Below, one piece after another: positions 28,731 to 38,239 of a DNA stretch of 64,000 nt. A program made the translations under genes and the position numbers. How positions within the stretch are numbered: position 1 is the first letter of the stretch; each line of letters begins with the position of its first letter. The notes beneath the pieces were generated by a model that saw only the letters and a list, made by a program, of their open reading frames with translations, was not told the DNA's origin and made no database searches. Location of the stretch: positions 124,001-188,000 of the forward strand of contig CALLLW010000023.1 of NCBI GenBank assembly GCA_938007995.1, given 5' to 3'. The DNA is from an uncultured Granulosicoccaceae bacterium. Its GTDB lineage: Bacteria; Pseudomonadota; Gammaproteobacteria; Granulosicoccales; Granulosicoccaceae.

Positions 28731-29810
28731 TTGTCTAACCGAAATGGTATTACTCAATTGAATTCCTCACACGATAGTACAAGCCGTGTTACCGATCATG
28801 CAGCTGATGCAGGCCGTGTGCTGGTGTGGGATGGGTGGCGCGGCATGGCCATACTATTGGTTCTTTGTGGGCACTTTTATGACATAGGCTGGGTTTGGGA
28901 AGACCGGATGGGCGTGGACATTTTTTTTGTATTGTCCGGTATGTTAATGAGTGTCATTCTGTTTGAGCGGCGCATGTCGTTGCGTGACTTTTACGTTCGG
29001 CGTTTTAGCAGAATTTATCCCGTGTTTTTCGTGTGTGTGCTGATGATGTTTGCGATAGCGTTTGTGACATCGACTGAATTTACCCTGTGGGAGCTAATTT
29101 CAAGTCTGACTTTTCTACGCACCTATACTCCCTCTGATCCGCATATATGGAGTAGTGGAGTCACCGTTGGACATCTCTGGTCGCTCAACGTAGAAGAGCA
29201 TGCTTATGTTTTTCTAAGTGTGATCACATTGTGTTTTGTATCGCGAAAATTTATTGCAGTGGGGCTGCTGTTTGTTGCATTTTCTTTAATTTGCCTGAGC
29301 CTTTATCGCTATCTGCAATTGCCACCAGCTGAGTTCCGTCTGTACATGATACGAACAGAGTCTGCTGTCGTATTTATACTTTTATCAGCGGGGTATGGAT
29401 TGCTGGCACGTCAATATCAGTTTTCGGTGCCACCGGCTGCGCCCGTGCTTAGTCTGGCAGTAGCGTGTGTTTGCTATGCCAATGAGGCACCTGCATGGCT
29501 GTTGGTTACGGTGTGCCCGGTGCTGCTGGCTTTTTCAGTCAATCACCTGAAAGAAATGCCTGCATTTGTGACAGCGGTTTTGTCAAACAGTGTCATTCGA
29601 CACTTTGGTTTGTGGTCTTACTCAATCTATCTCTGGCAGCAGATTTTTTACCAATACGCGTGGGCATTGCCAGGAAAAAAGTTAACTGCTTTCCTGATCT
29701 CGATTGCAGTCGGTGTTACGTCTTACTATCTTCTAGAGCAACCTGTAAGGCGCAGGTTGAACCGGCGCTTCTCTCCTGATCCAACTTACCGAACAGGGCG
29801 TTTTAAATAA
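28731..29810 (+). CDS. Acyltransferase family 3 membrane protein
   Basis: The 359-residue polytopic membrane protein of the OafA/acyltransferase 3 family begins its fold with VWDGWRGMAILLVLCGHFYD (active-site His) and continues with VDIFFVLSGMLMS, FYVRRFSRIYPVF and WSLNVEEHAYVFL. Such enzymes O-acetylate or succinylate surface polysaccharides. The start is placed at TTG 28731 and is uncertain. It stands at the left border of the exopolysaccharide locus, so modification of that polymer is likely. Confidence 0.86.
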   Translation: MSNRNGITQLNSSHDSTSRVTDHAADAGRVLVWDGWRGMAILLVLCGHFYDIGWVWEDRMGVDIFFVLSGMLMSVILFERRMSLRDFYVRRFSRIYPVFFVCVLMMFAIAFVTSTEFTLWELISSLTFLRTYTPSDPHIWSSGVTVGHLWSLNVEEHAYVFLSVITLCFVSRKFIAVGLLFVAFSLICLSLYRYLQLPPAEFRLYMIRTESAVVFILLSAGYGLLARQYQFSVPPAAPVLSLAVACVCYANEAPAWLLVTVCPVLLAFSVNHLKEMPAFVTAVLSNSVIRHFGLWSYSIYLWQQIFYQYAWALPGKKLTAFLISIAVGVTSYYLLEQPVRRRLNRRFSPDPTYRTGRFK

Positions 29811-29838
29811 AAGGACTACTGATAGTACGATGTTTGAG

Positions 29839-31317
29839 CTAGGTTTTATTCATCAGCTTTTCGGTCAGTCTGCCACCGTAGTGCGTTACCAGTTGCCGTT
29901 CGTCTGCATCAAGCAGGGTCCAGTAGGCAATTGACACATATACAACCGCGCCGGTTAGTGCCTGACCTAACAGTGAAAAATATCCTGTAGGCGTTTTGTT
30001 TTCGGCGAAATAGTAAAGCATGGCAAACAGCACCAGGCTTGCCGGCACAATGCGCCAGTAGGTGCGTTTGATGTAATCAAGCAGAGAAAAGTTGATTACC
30101 CGGCTGGTGAGTATCGGTGTGACCACAGCGTAGAAGAGGATCTGTGTGATAGCTGTTGCCGATGCGACTCCAACCAAACCAAATTTCTGTACCAGCATGA
30201 TGCTAAGAATCAGGTTGGCCACTGAAAACGCCAGATTGTAGGTGGCAAACTTTTGGTGGTTAGCCGTGCCCAGCAAAATAGAGTAGCTGATCAGCTGAGG
30301 GCTTTTAATTAGCTGAGTCGTGAACATGATCATCAAAATGGTAGAGCATTCGACTGCATATCGCGGACCCATCCAGATACCGATGAACGCATCGCCGAGA
30401 GTCAATACACCAATACAAAGCAGGTTCGACAAAAGCAATATACCCTTGGTGCCGAAAATATAGGTTTTGTAGAGGTCGCGGTTATGCGTGGCTTCCTGTT
30501 CACTGAAAACCGGCACAAAGGTTTGCGATACCGCGTGTATGAGCTTATTGCTGTACTCGCTTAAGCTCCATGGAATAGTGTAAATGGTAATCGCTGCCGC
30601 CGACAGGAAGTAACCAATGACAAATGCATCACTGTAATAGATAAGCTGCAGGCCCAGCATGGTCAGGAAGGTAAACTTGCTGTAGTTGAATATCGACACC
30701 ATCGTCGATTTGTCAGCGTTCTTCGTGGTGATCTCAACCCGGGGTTCCAGCTTACGCATAATGTAGGCGAGCATGATCGCAACAAGAATGTGCGCTGTGA
30801 CCGAGATGACTCCCATCGCAACCAGGCTATAGCCGTTGCTCAGTGCAAAATAAAAGATAATCGCCTTGAATAAGGCAGTGAATAGAGTCGCGGCGTTGGT
30901 AACTTCGTTTCTCTGGAAGCCGTAAAACGCGCCAAAGAATACCCCTGTGGCCACGAATATTGCGACATCGATTGCGCCGATTATGACCAGCGTATGTACG
31001 GTATCACGCAGATCCGGTTCGAAATCGAATGCGCTGACCACACCATCGGCGATGAACGGGCTGAGCGCAAACAGCGTTAGTCCAACCAGAATCATAATTA
31101 CAATGCCGGATGAGAAAACGACATTGAGAGACTTGTAATCTTTGAGTGCTTTGTACTTGGAGACGTACTTCGCAATTGCCGAGCTGACCCCCAGATCGAG
31201 CAAAGTCATATAACCGGTCAGCGCCGAAATAATCGACCAGATACCATACTTGGTATCACCCAGCGTATGCACCAGAAATGGTGACAGCATGAACGCGATA
31301 ATGATCGCGCCAAACAT
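29839..31317 (-). CDS. Wzx-like polysaccharide flippase
   Basis: The 492-residue integral membrane protein with about 12-14 helices of the MATE/Wzx superfamily shows HTLGDTKYGIWSIISALTGY and LLDLGVSSAIAKYVSKYKA near the N-terminus. It would move lipid-linked sugar units across the inner membrane. The ATG at 31317 lies inside the first membrane helix. Sequence similarity seems to continue about 20 codons upstream (VLKNVFSNYVG), to a stop at about 31385, without any ATG, GTG or TTG in frame. An unusual start such as ATT, or an error, may be involved. Confidence 0.85.
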   Translation of the reverse strand: MFGAIIIAFMLSPFLVHTLGDTKYGIWSIISALTGYMTLLDLGVSSAIAKYVSKYKALKDYKSLNVVFSSGIVIMILVGLTLFALSPFIADGVVSAFDFEPDLRDTVHTLVIIGAIDVAIFVATGVFFGAFYGFQRNEVTNAATLFTALFKAIIFYFALSNGYSLVAMGVISVTAHILVAIMLAYIMRKLEPRVEITTKNADKSTMVSIFNYSKFTFLTMLGLQLIYYSDAFVIGYFLSAAAITIYTIPWSLSEYSNKLIHAVSQTFVPVFSEQEATHNRDLYKTYIFGTKGILLLSNLLCIGVLTLGDAFIGIWMGPRYAVECSTILMIMFTTQLIKSPQLISYSILLGTANHQKFATYNLAFSVANLILSIMLVQKFGLVGVASATAITQILFYAVVTPILTSRVINFSLLDYIKRTYWRIVPASLVLFAMLYYFAENKTPTGYFSLLGQALTGAVVYVSIAYWTLLDADERQLVTHYGGRLTEKLMNKT

Positions 31318-31399
31318 GCCAACATAGTTGGAGAATACATTTTTGAGTACGGTTCGAAAAATGGTCGTAGCCCTGTTACTGAGTTAGGTAAGAAACGAC

Positions 31400-31963
31400 T
31401 TACCGCTCTTTAATTACGGATGCCGGATTGCCGGCCACTATCATGTTATCGGCAACTGGATGAACCACTACAGAGCCCGCTGCTACAACACATTTTTGGC
31501 CGACATCGGCCATGACGACAGCATTGTTACCAATCCATGTGTCCTGGCCGATGTTGATTTTCGTCAGCTTGCCGCCTTGTTCGCGGATTGGAATGTCTGT
31601 GCTTTCTATGTTGTGCTGATTTTTGCCGCTTAAAATGTGAACACCGCTGCCGAACAGGCAGTCCCGAGCTATTTTGCAGCTGCCGATGTTGCATTGCGGG
31701 CCAATATAAGTGCCATGCTCAATTTCAGTGTCCGTTTGTGAGAAAAGCGTTCCAAAAGATATAACCACGCCCTGTTCACAATTTGTCATTGTCAGGTTAT
31801 AGAAGCTGTTGCGTAGATAGCTGCCGGTTTTGCCAGGTATCAGGCTCATGAATTGCGAGCAGCTCGCAAATGCATCGTTTTGGTTTATTAGCGCCAACAA
31901 CCGGTAGATTGCAAATATTGGCAGTATCAGCAGCAGGGTAATGGTTTGGACAACTTTTTTCAT
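31400..31963 (-). CDS. Left-handed beta-helix (hexapeptide) acyltransferase
   Basis: The 187-residue protein starts at ATG 31963 with a hydrophobic N-terminal helix (VVQTITLLLILPIFAIYRLL), then hexapeptide repeats such as IEHGTYIGPQCNIGSCKIA and the C-terminal IGQDTWIGNNAVVMADVG followed by AGNPASVIKE, typical of WbbJ/LacA-type acetyltransferases. A frame starting at 32167 adds 68 cysteine- and histidine-rich residues and is rejected. It probably acetylates a sugar of the exopolysaccharide. It is followed by the flippase gene in the same direction. Confidence 0.87.
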   Translation of the reverse strand: MKKVVQTITLLLILPIFAIYRLLALINQNDAFASCSQFMSLIPGKTGSYLRNSFYNLTMTNCEQGVVISFGTLFSQTDTEIEHGTYIGPQCNIGSCKIARDCLFGSGVHILSGKNQHNIESTDIPIREQGGKLTKINIGQDTWIGNNAVVMADVGQKCVVAAGSVVVHPVADNMIVAGNPASVIKER

Positions 31964-32263
31964 CAGGCGACTGGATACATGCGGGGTGGAACGCTGGTGG
32001 CAGGAATGTGAGTGGCACAGGTTGCAAGGTCTGCAAGTGCTTTTTACCGAGCCGGAATTATGCCACTTTTCAAAGCTGGTTGTCGGAGACAAATGGATCA
32101 GTTTCCCGTGACATCGGTGTGTTTGGGCAACACGCAGGGAAACGGTACTTTTTTCACTAATTTGCAAAGTCGCTGTGTGAAATTTGATCCTGATGTCGAC
32201 ACTTCAACGATCACCGTCAGGTATACTTCGCCGACTTTTCTGTAAGAGAGTTTCGACCTAAAG

Positions 32264-33706
32264 ATGACCAGTTTAAGCAGAAAAATCAAAGGCGGTGTTA
32301 GAAAAGATATCAACGTTTTGCTTGAGTCTCTGAGTGCAGGTGAGGATGACGCAAAATTGATTCGATCTGCAGTCACTAAAATTGCTGAGCTGGTCGACAG
32401 AGAAGATGCACTGGTCGAGGACAGAAAGAAATTATCCCGACAAATAGGCACTGTTCGAGCCGAGGGCAACGACCCGTCAGATCTGATTGAACAGGTTTCG
32501 ACTCTCAGTGCGAGCATAAAGCAGATTAAGGCTGATATTGAACAGAACGTTGAGCAAATAGAGGCTTGTGTTAACCGCGACTCGCACGGTGATCAGGCGG
32601 TATCCGGTGCTGACCCGGCACCAATGCCGGCGCATCTGGCGCCGAAGCAAGACGAACTGGATTTGCCACCCTGCCAACTGCGCCTTGCTTGTGAGGATGA
32701 AATCAACGTCCCGGAGTGGCAGGCGTTTGTCGACTCGCAATCGCACGCCTGTGTTTATCACGATGCGCGCTGGCACCATTTGGTTAAGCGTATTTTCGGT
32801 CACAATCCAAAGTACATTACTTGTCGTGGACCTGACGACGCATTGTGTGGTGTGTTACCGATGGTGCATCTGAGCAGCAGGTTGTTCGGCTCTTTTCTGG
32901 TGTCTATGCCATATTTTAACTACGGCGGGCCGCTCGCGACCAGTGCCGCCGTGGCAGAGAAAATGATGCAGTATGCCGCAGAAGTCGGTGAATCACTTGG
33001 CTGTACTCATTGGGAAACCAGGGACACACACCGGTTGGAACCCTGGTTGTGTAAGCAGCACAAAGTCACAATGATTCTGCCGTTGCCTCAAACCGACGAA
33101 GTGCTAGATAAACAATTGGGCACCAAGATACGTGCGCAGGTAAAGCGTTCAGCGAAAGAGGGACTGGAATTTACTCTGGGTGGCATCGAGCTGTTGCCTG
33201 AGTTTTATCATGTGTTCAGCCACAATATGCGCGACCTTGGCACACCGGTGTACAGCAGGCAGTTTTTTGCCAGCATGCTGGCGACCTTTGAGAAAGAAGC
33301 GAATGTGACGATTGTCAGATACAACGGTAAGCCCGTTGCCGCAGGGTTTTTGCTCGGCTTTCGAGAGAAACTGGAAATACCGTGGGCATCGAGCTTGCGC
33401 AAGGCTAATCCGCTTGGTGCCAACATGTATATGTATCGACAAATTCTACGTGTTGCGATTGAACAGAATTACCGGTTTTTTGATTTTGGTCGATCCAGTA
33501 AAGGTGCGAGTACTTACAAATACAAGAAGCAGTGGGGCGCTACAGAGCATCCATTGTACTGGCACTACTGGCTAAGTGACGCTGATGAGTTGCCGGAGTT
33601 AAATCCGAATAACCCGAAGTATAAGCTGGCGATTGCTGTGTGGCAGAAACTGCCTGTGCCTGTGGCAAATAGACTGGGGCCGCCGCTGGTCAGAAATCTG
33701 CCCTGA
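32264..33706 (+). CDS. FemAB-like protein of the exopolysaccharide locus, with N-terminal coiled coil
   Basis: The 480-residue protein has a FemAB/GNAT-fold part (about residues 135-480) with HDARWHHLVKRIFGHNP, MPYFNYGGPLA, WETRDTHRLEPWL, and FFDFGRSSKGASTYKYKKQW. This is the pattern of the FemAB-like proteins that accompany exosortase A loci (TIGR03019 as I recall). These enzymes usually attach amino acids or acyl groups via aminoacyl-tRNA or acyl donors; the substrate is unknown. Residues about 10-110 form an extra, highly charged coiled coil, unusual for the family. The gene is divergent from the hexapeptide transferase. Confidence 0.85.
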   Translation: MTSLSRKIKGGVRKDINVLLESLSAGEDDAKLIRSAVTKIAELVDREDALVEDRKKLSRQIGTVRAEGNDPSDLIEQVSTLSASIKQIKADIEQNVEQIEACVNRDSHGDQAVSGADPAPMPAHLAPKQDELDLPPCQLRLACEDEINVPEWQAFVDSQSHACVYHDARWHHLVKRIFGHNPKYITCRGPDDALCGVLPMVHLSSRLFGSFLVSMPYFNYGGPLATSAAVAEKMMQYAAEVGESLGCTHWETRDTHRLEPWLCKQHKVTMILPLPQTDEVLDKQLGTKIRAQVKRSAKEGLEFTLGGIELLPEFYHVFSHNMRDLGTPVYSRQFFASMLATFEKEANVTIVRYNGKPVAAGFLLGFREKLEIPWASSLRKANPLGANMYMYRQILRVAIEQNYRFFDFGRSSKGASTYKYKKQWGATEHPLYWHYWLSDADELPELNPNNPKYKLAIAVWQKLPVPVANRLGPPLVRNLP

Positions 33707-33729
33707 GCCGGATCGTTTGCCGTGACTGG

Positions 33730-34890
33730 CTAAGCTGCCTTTTTCTCATCGCTTAAAAGTTGTTGATACAGCTCTGTATATTCGATGGCCATACGCCGTG
33801 CTGAAAATTTTTCGTTTATATGTTGAGCAGCGGCTGCAGAGATTTCATTTGCCAGTTTTTCATCCCAGAGTAGTTGTTTACAACAATCGTACAATTCGTC
33901 TTTGTTGTTGAGCGTGGCAAGCAGGCCGGTTTTATTGTGTTCCAGTAGTTGGTTCACACCGGGGATGTCGTAAGCGGCTACTGGTACACCCATAGCCATA
34001 GACTCCATTAGGCACCGGGGAATGCCTTCCAGCGTAGAGCACATGACAAACAGATCAAATTTTTTTAAATATGAGAGCGGGTCAGTTTGAAAGCCGAGGA
34101 AAGAAATTCTGTCTTTTGATTTGAGCTTGTCTGAGTAAGCTTCAAACTTTTCACGGCTGATGCCGTCTCCAAGTAACACCAGCTCTAATCCGCTGTTGCT
34201 CATGGCCAGCTTTTCAAAAACATCCAGCAAATGAGTGACGTTTTTGCGGTCAATCATTTGTCCTATGAAGCCAATAGTTTTCTTTTCCGGCAGATCAATT
34301 GTTTCATGATCGGCGCGTACTTTCGGGTTGTCTGAAGGCTTGCGGTAGTCAATGTCTTTTAGATCTACGCCATTTTGAATGTAGACAATTTTCTCTTCAG
34401 GCACTTTATACCTTTGCACATCAGCATAGAGCTCGCGCGACAGAGGCACAGTGTAATCAAAATATTTAAAGGTACGGCAGCCGGCGGCAATAAAGAGTTC
34501 GAGTTTGCGATCGTTGGTTTTCTCAAAGCCATGTGGCGTAGTGATGCAGCGTATGCCAGCGATCTTTGCTGCAACGATTCCCAGAATATCCGATTTGTAG
34601 CCATGCGAGTGCAGTATGTCGACTTTCTGCTTTTTGATCAGTGCAACCAGGGACTTGATGGCTCGTGGATCGAAACGATTGTTCATCTCGACCTCATGAC
34701 TGGTAAGTCCGAGTGCATTGAAATCACGCACCAACTGTAGATCGTGGCTTGCCGCTTCTTTAGTGACCACCAGCTCGGAAGTAACTAATGCGGGGTCGCT
34801 GTTATTTGCCAGCGCCAGTATCCATTTTTCAGCACCATAAAATCCGGTAGAACAGATGAAGTGCAGGACTTTTACAGGAGTGTTGGTCAT
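33730..34890 (-). CDS. Glycosyltransferase family 4
   Basis: The 386-residue GT-B enzyme has the N-terminal FICSTGFYGAEKWILALAN, DILHSHGYKSDILG, the middle IVYIQNGVDL, and the donor-site segment SLEGIPRCLMESMAMGVPVAAYDIPG. It would transfer one sugar from a nucleotide donor to the lipid-linked exopolysaccharide unit at the cytoplasmic face. It follows the large RIFT-barrel gene in the same direction with 30 bases between. Which sugar is added cannot be told. Confidence 0.9.
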   Translation of the reverse strand: MTNTPVKVLHFICSTGFYGAEKWILALANNSDPALVTSELVVTKEAASHDLQLVRDFNALGLTSHEVEMNNRFDPRAIKSLVALIKKQKVDILHSHGYKSDILGIVAAKIAGIRCITTPHGFEKTNDRKLELFIAAGCRTFKYFDYTVPLSRELYADVQRYKVPEEKIVYIQNGVDLKDIDYRKPSDNPKVRADHETIDLPEKKTIGFIGQMIDRKNVTHLLDVFEKLAMSNSGLELVLLGDGISREKFEAYSDKLKSKDRISFLGFQTDPLSYLKKFDLFVMCSTLEGIPRCLMESMAMGVPVAAYDIPGVNQLLEHNKTGLLATLNNKDELYDCCKQLLWDEKLANEISAAAAQHINEKFSARRMAIEYTELYQQLLSDEKKAA

Positions 34891-34920
34891 AGAATGAGTA
34901 ATGCAATATTTGTATGATGG

Positions 34921-37503
34921 CTAGCTGGCACGTGATCTGATCCAGCGCAGCTCTTTAGAGATTCGAAAATTTGTAAGGCAGGTAACCCAGTTGCCGGTGA
35001 TGTGCTGTAAATGTGTCTTCGGTGTGTGAAAACACCCGTCCTTATTAGTTACATCTACTTCCCTGATACCAGGGTACGGCAAGCTATCCACGGCAAGAGC
35101 CGTGGCCGGGCCATGATTCTGCAGCAGCAGTATCTGGATTCTTGCAAAGTGCAGCGTATCGCAGGCGGCGAGCTCGCGAGTCAAATATTCGTTAAAAAAG
35201 CGTGCACGTTCAAGGAATACAGATCTGTTATTCAGAGCATACTTATACGCTGCGTAGAACACATGTACCTTTCTCGGCTCCTGCGCGATCCAGGTGGCGT
35301 TTGGGTATTCAAGGTTTTCTGCGCTTTCAAGGTACGGCGCTTCGTTTGCCGCCATCCACCTTGCGTAATGGAGCAGGGTCGCTCGGGCGTAGTAGAAATT
35401 TTTATCTTGTTGGTCAATGCTACGCTTCAGGTCGAGATACCGCACCAGCTCTTGTAGAAAAACAACGTAGTACCAGTTTTGTTCAACATCATCGAAGCCT
35501 CTTGCGTTGATATCATCACCGGGACCTGCAGTGTTACGTATTATTTTTTCTATTTTGTTCAGATAGCTGCTGTCTGCGGTCAGATCGTAACAATCCATTA
35601 GCGTACGCATATAGTTGCCAGTTTCCCTGTCCATCGGGTAGCGGTACCTGAAAATCTTCGCCCCTTTGCAGGTCTTTATAAAGTTTGCAGTGTCGTGTTG
35701 TAACGTCTTTCTGGTTGTTTCCAGCAAGGTGCCGCTGCCTTCCTGATAATTGACAATCCAGTCGCCCAGATCCAACACAGTACTTTTGGCTTCCTGATCA
35801 CCTGTCATGAAATAATAGTAAACAAGGCCTGTTGAGTAGCTGTGTCCTGAACTGGGGCCACCACCAATTTGAGGTTGTCCATCATAGTGGACCTGCGATT
35901 TTGAATAGGTTCGATGGCTTGCTGTCTGTGCTTGCATGTAGTGATCTGTGTGCCAGAACATTCCGTTGTTATATTCGACACGATCTTCTTCAGTGCGATA
36001 AATATCTATATCCATTAAATGGTTGGCAAGGTCGCTGTAGAGTGGTTGCCAACTAAAGTCTCCGCTTATAACAAACTGGCGGATGAAACCGTACAAAGCA
36101 TCATATTGGTTGTTGTAATGGGAGACAAAAGGGTGTTCATCTTTGTGGTGTGCGGCCTCATGATCTGCGTGAATGTCACCGAAGTTACGCCATCCGTATT
36201 CATCGAGATTTTCTCTTTTTGCGTAGAAACCCGTTTGAGGATCCCTTGAGGGCTCAATGAGAGCATCGTAGGCAGGGCAGGTATGCGAGTCATCCAGATA
36301 GTTGAACACACCGGCTTGCTTATAAACCTCAGCAGGCAGTCTAATTTGAGGCGCAGTGGATTGAGCAGTGGCGGTTATTTCTTTATGAGATCTTGCAAAG
36401 TTGAATAGCACCTGATGACGCTTGCGTTCACCCCCTTGTATCTCATGCCTGTCACCATGGTGGTATGGGAACAGGCGTAGTGCGAGCTCGGTGGCGCTGA
36501 CATCGATGCTTTTTGGGAAATTCTCCCAGAACTGCAACGGTTCAACCGTAAAGGCATGTGTATTCGCCTGCAGCGCGACCATCGGGCTGGAGCGATCACC
36601 GGCAACGACCTCATTGTTATCTACTGTTAGCTGATAGCCGTTAAATTTATTGCAAACTTTCCCTTCGGCATTTACGTGGACCGCGTTGTCCCAGTGTTTG
36701 CCACCACTTGCAGCTTGAAAAAGGATGGTGGATTGTGACGCATTGATCCACTCGGCATCTTTGCTGACCTGCAGTTGCACTTGTTCTGACTGGTCGTCGT
36801 AGTCAAACGCAATTGAAAAATCCTTGAATGTAACCGAACCTGGATCGCCAAGATCCCAAATGCCGCCGGCATGTAAGGCTCTTTGCGGGTTGTGCAGCTC
36901 GCATATTAGCGATAACTCTGCATCCGGTAGTACCTCGAATATGAATCGGGCATTTAACAGGTGGTTGTCGTCAATTTGATACTGTCCGCAGATCTGAACC
37001 TTGCACGAGAGGTTGTCATGATCGATGAGTGAGACGTCGTTGATTTGGAGCTGGCACAGGCTGTCGTCATTGAGTTTAAGCACAGGATGACAGGCATTCT
37101 TTCGCCATACCTCGCCGCCTTCGTATGTCACTGTGGGGAACGTGCCGGTTTGGTGAAATTCAAAAGTCGCGGCAGACGCTTTGATCTTGATTGTTTCGGA
37201 ATTTTCCGTCACCTCAATTACTGTTTGGAGTTTTCGGGCTACGCCCTGCAGCAAAACGAGTTCAAGATCAGCAGAATGGTTGTTCGTTATCGAAATTTTT
37301 GCGAGACCCCACTTTATGGTGCCATCGCTCCACCTCGCTGTCGCTGCAAAACTGCACTGCACGTCGGCTGCTGTGTCGTCAACCGTGATTACGTTTAGTT
37401 GGCTGCAGTCGGTCTGCGCACCTTTCGGCAACGGTATCCCGACCTGGACAAAATTGGTGCCTTGCTTGAGATTTGTCAGTTGTAATTTGATCGGATTCAT
37501 CAC
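34921..37503 (-). CDS. PcRGLX/YetA-like RIFT-barrel protein, putative polysaccharide lyase
   Basis: The 860-residue protein has no obvious signal peptide. The N-terminal 100 residues (LKQGTNFVQVGIPLPKGAQT and WSDGTIKWGLAKISI) resemble the RIFT-barrel domain of exo-rhamnogalacturonan-lyase (PL26) and YetA proteins. The middle is beta-rich, and the region from about 430 (HADHEAAHHKDEHPFVSHYN) onward looks like the alpha/alpha-barrel of such lyases, with GLVYYYFMTGDQEAKS and WYYVVFLQELVRYL. Placement inside the exopolysaccharide locus suggests trimming or editing of the polymer. The family is recalled from sequence pattern only; catalytic residues are not identified. Confidence 0.6.
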   Translation of the reverse strand: MMNPIKLQLTNLKQGTNFVQVGIPLPKGAQTDCSQLNVITVDDTAADVQCSFAATARWSDGTIKWGLAKISITNNHSADLELVLLQGVARKLQTVIEVTENSETIKIKASAATFEFHQTGTFPTVTYEGGEVWRKNACHPVLKLNDDSLCQLQINDVSLIDHDNLSCKVQICGQYQIDDNHLLNARFIFEVLPDAELSLICELHNPQRALHAGGIWDLGDPGSVTFKDFSIAFDYDDQSEQVQLQVSKDAEWINASQSTILFQAASGGKHWDNAVHVNAEGKVCNKFNGYQLTVDNNEVVAGDRSSPMVALQANTHAFTVEPLQFWENFPKSIDVSATELALRLFPYHHGDRHEIQGGERKRHQVLFNFARSHKEITATAQSTAPQIRLPAEVYKQAGVFNYLDDSHTCPAYDALIEPSRDPQTGFYAKRENLDEYGWRNFGDIHADHEAAHHKDEHPFVSHYNNQYDALYGFIRQFVISGDFSWQPLYSDLANHLMDIDIYRTEEDRVEYNNGMFWHTDHYMQAQTASHRTYSKSQVHYDGQPQIGGGPSSGHSYSTGLVYYYFMTGDQEAKSTVLDLGDWIVNYQEGSGTLLETTRKTLQHDTANFIKTCKGAKIFRYRYPMDRETGNYMRTLMDCYDLTADSSYLNKIEKIIRNTAGPGDDINARGFDDVEQNWYYVVFLQELVRYLDLKRSIDQQDKNFYYARATLLHYARWMAANEAPYLESAENLEYPNATWIAQEPRKVHVFYAAYKYALNNRSVFLERARFFNEYLTRELAACDTLHFARIQILLLQNHGPATALAVDSLPYPGIREVDVTNKDGCFHTPKTHLQHITGNWVTCLTNFRISKELRWIRSRAS

Positions 37504-38239
37504 GACATTGTTAAATTGTTGTTGGCAGTTCGTAAAACATGTGAGGCCAGTAACGCGCGATGCACATGATATTGGTATCAGAAAAAATATGTGTAAAAGC
37601 CGGTTTACAATAACGCCTCGCCAGAATTGTGAATCGTAAACATGTGTTGTATCGATTCGTTAGACGGCAGAGTTCGATTCAGGCTTATGTCACAGCGCCA
37701 GTCAATCTTCGCTATGCAATCTTCGCAAGCCATGCGACCCGCAATTTACCTGGCCGGGCCAGCAGCGTCCTTTATCCCACAACATTGTATCGGCAGTGAG
37801 TCATCTACACGCAGCTTATTTTGTCCGGGGCTGGAGTGATTTTGCGGTACTGAACATAAAAGTTTTCAGTTCTCTGCCAAATACTCGACATTTTGCGTTG
37901 CAGATTACTGACCGACTGCATAATAATCTGCATCTCGATGGATATAATAGCGCCTCTCAAATGGGCAGTGCATCGGAAACGTAGTTAGCTTTCAGTACCG
38001 CGAGTTATCCGAGTCCAGTTGGAATGATGTTCGGGTCACTATTACTTAAAGTAATGGTTTACCCATCTAGTTACGGAGCATCTTGAGAAGCAGTTCGCAT
38101 CGCCTGAAACTGCAGTAGCTTGTAAGAGTATCGTGCAGCGGCAGTGTGAGCAGAAGATGGTTTTGGGCAAGTGAGCAGTGAGCAGCCTTGCAGTTGCGTG
38201 CGGCTCGCCTAAGGCAGCTAAATTTATTGTGGTGAAAAT
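37504..38239. other. Long divergent intergenic region in the exopolysaccharide locus
   Basis: The 736 bases between the RIFT-barrel gene (-) and the O-ligase-like gene (+) contain no convincing gene; short frames at 37642-37839 and 37796-37984 have poor composition. The stretch must hold promoters for both directions. A TTC-GAT-TC motif near 37672 looks like a tRNA T-loop but has no matching stem. At 38041-38055 there is an inverted repeat ATTACTT-A-AAGTAAT, a possible operator. Confidence 0.5.
38041..38055. promoter_or_regulatory. 7-bp inverted repeat upstream of the O-ligase-like gene
   Basis: ATTACTT and AAGTAAT are separated by a single A, a perfect dyad about 185 bases upstream of the ligase ATG. 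Its length and AT content suit a regulator binding site, but no second copy was noticed and the regulator is unknown. Confidence 0.3.

Noticed and set aside
37650-37690. tRNA T-loop-like GTTCGATTC
   Set aside because: The flanking bases do not pair as a T stem, and no acceptor or anticodon arms are found around it.
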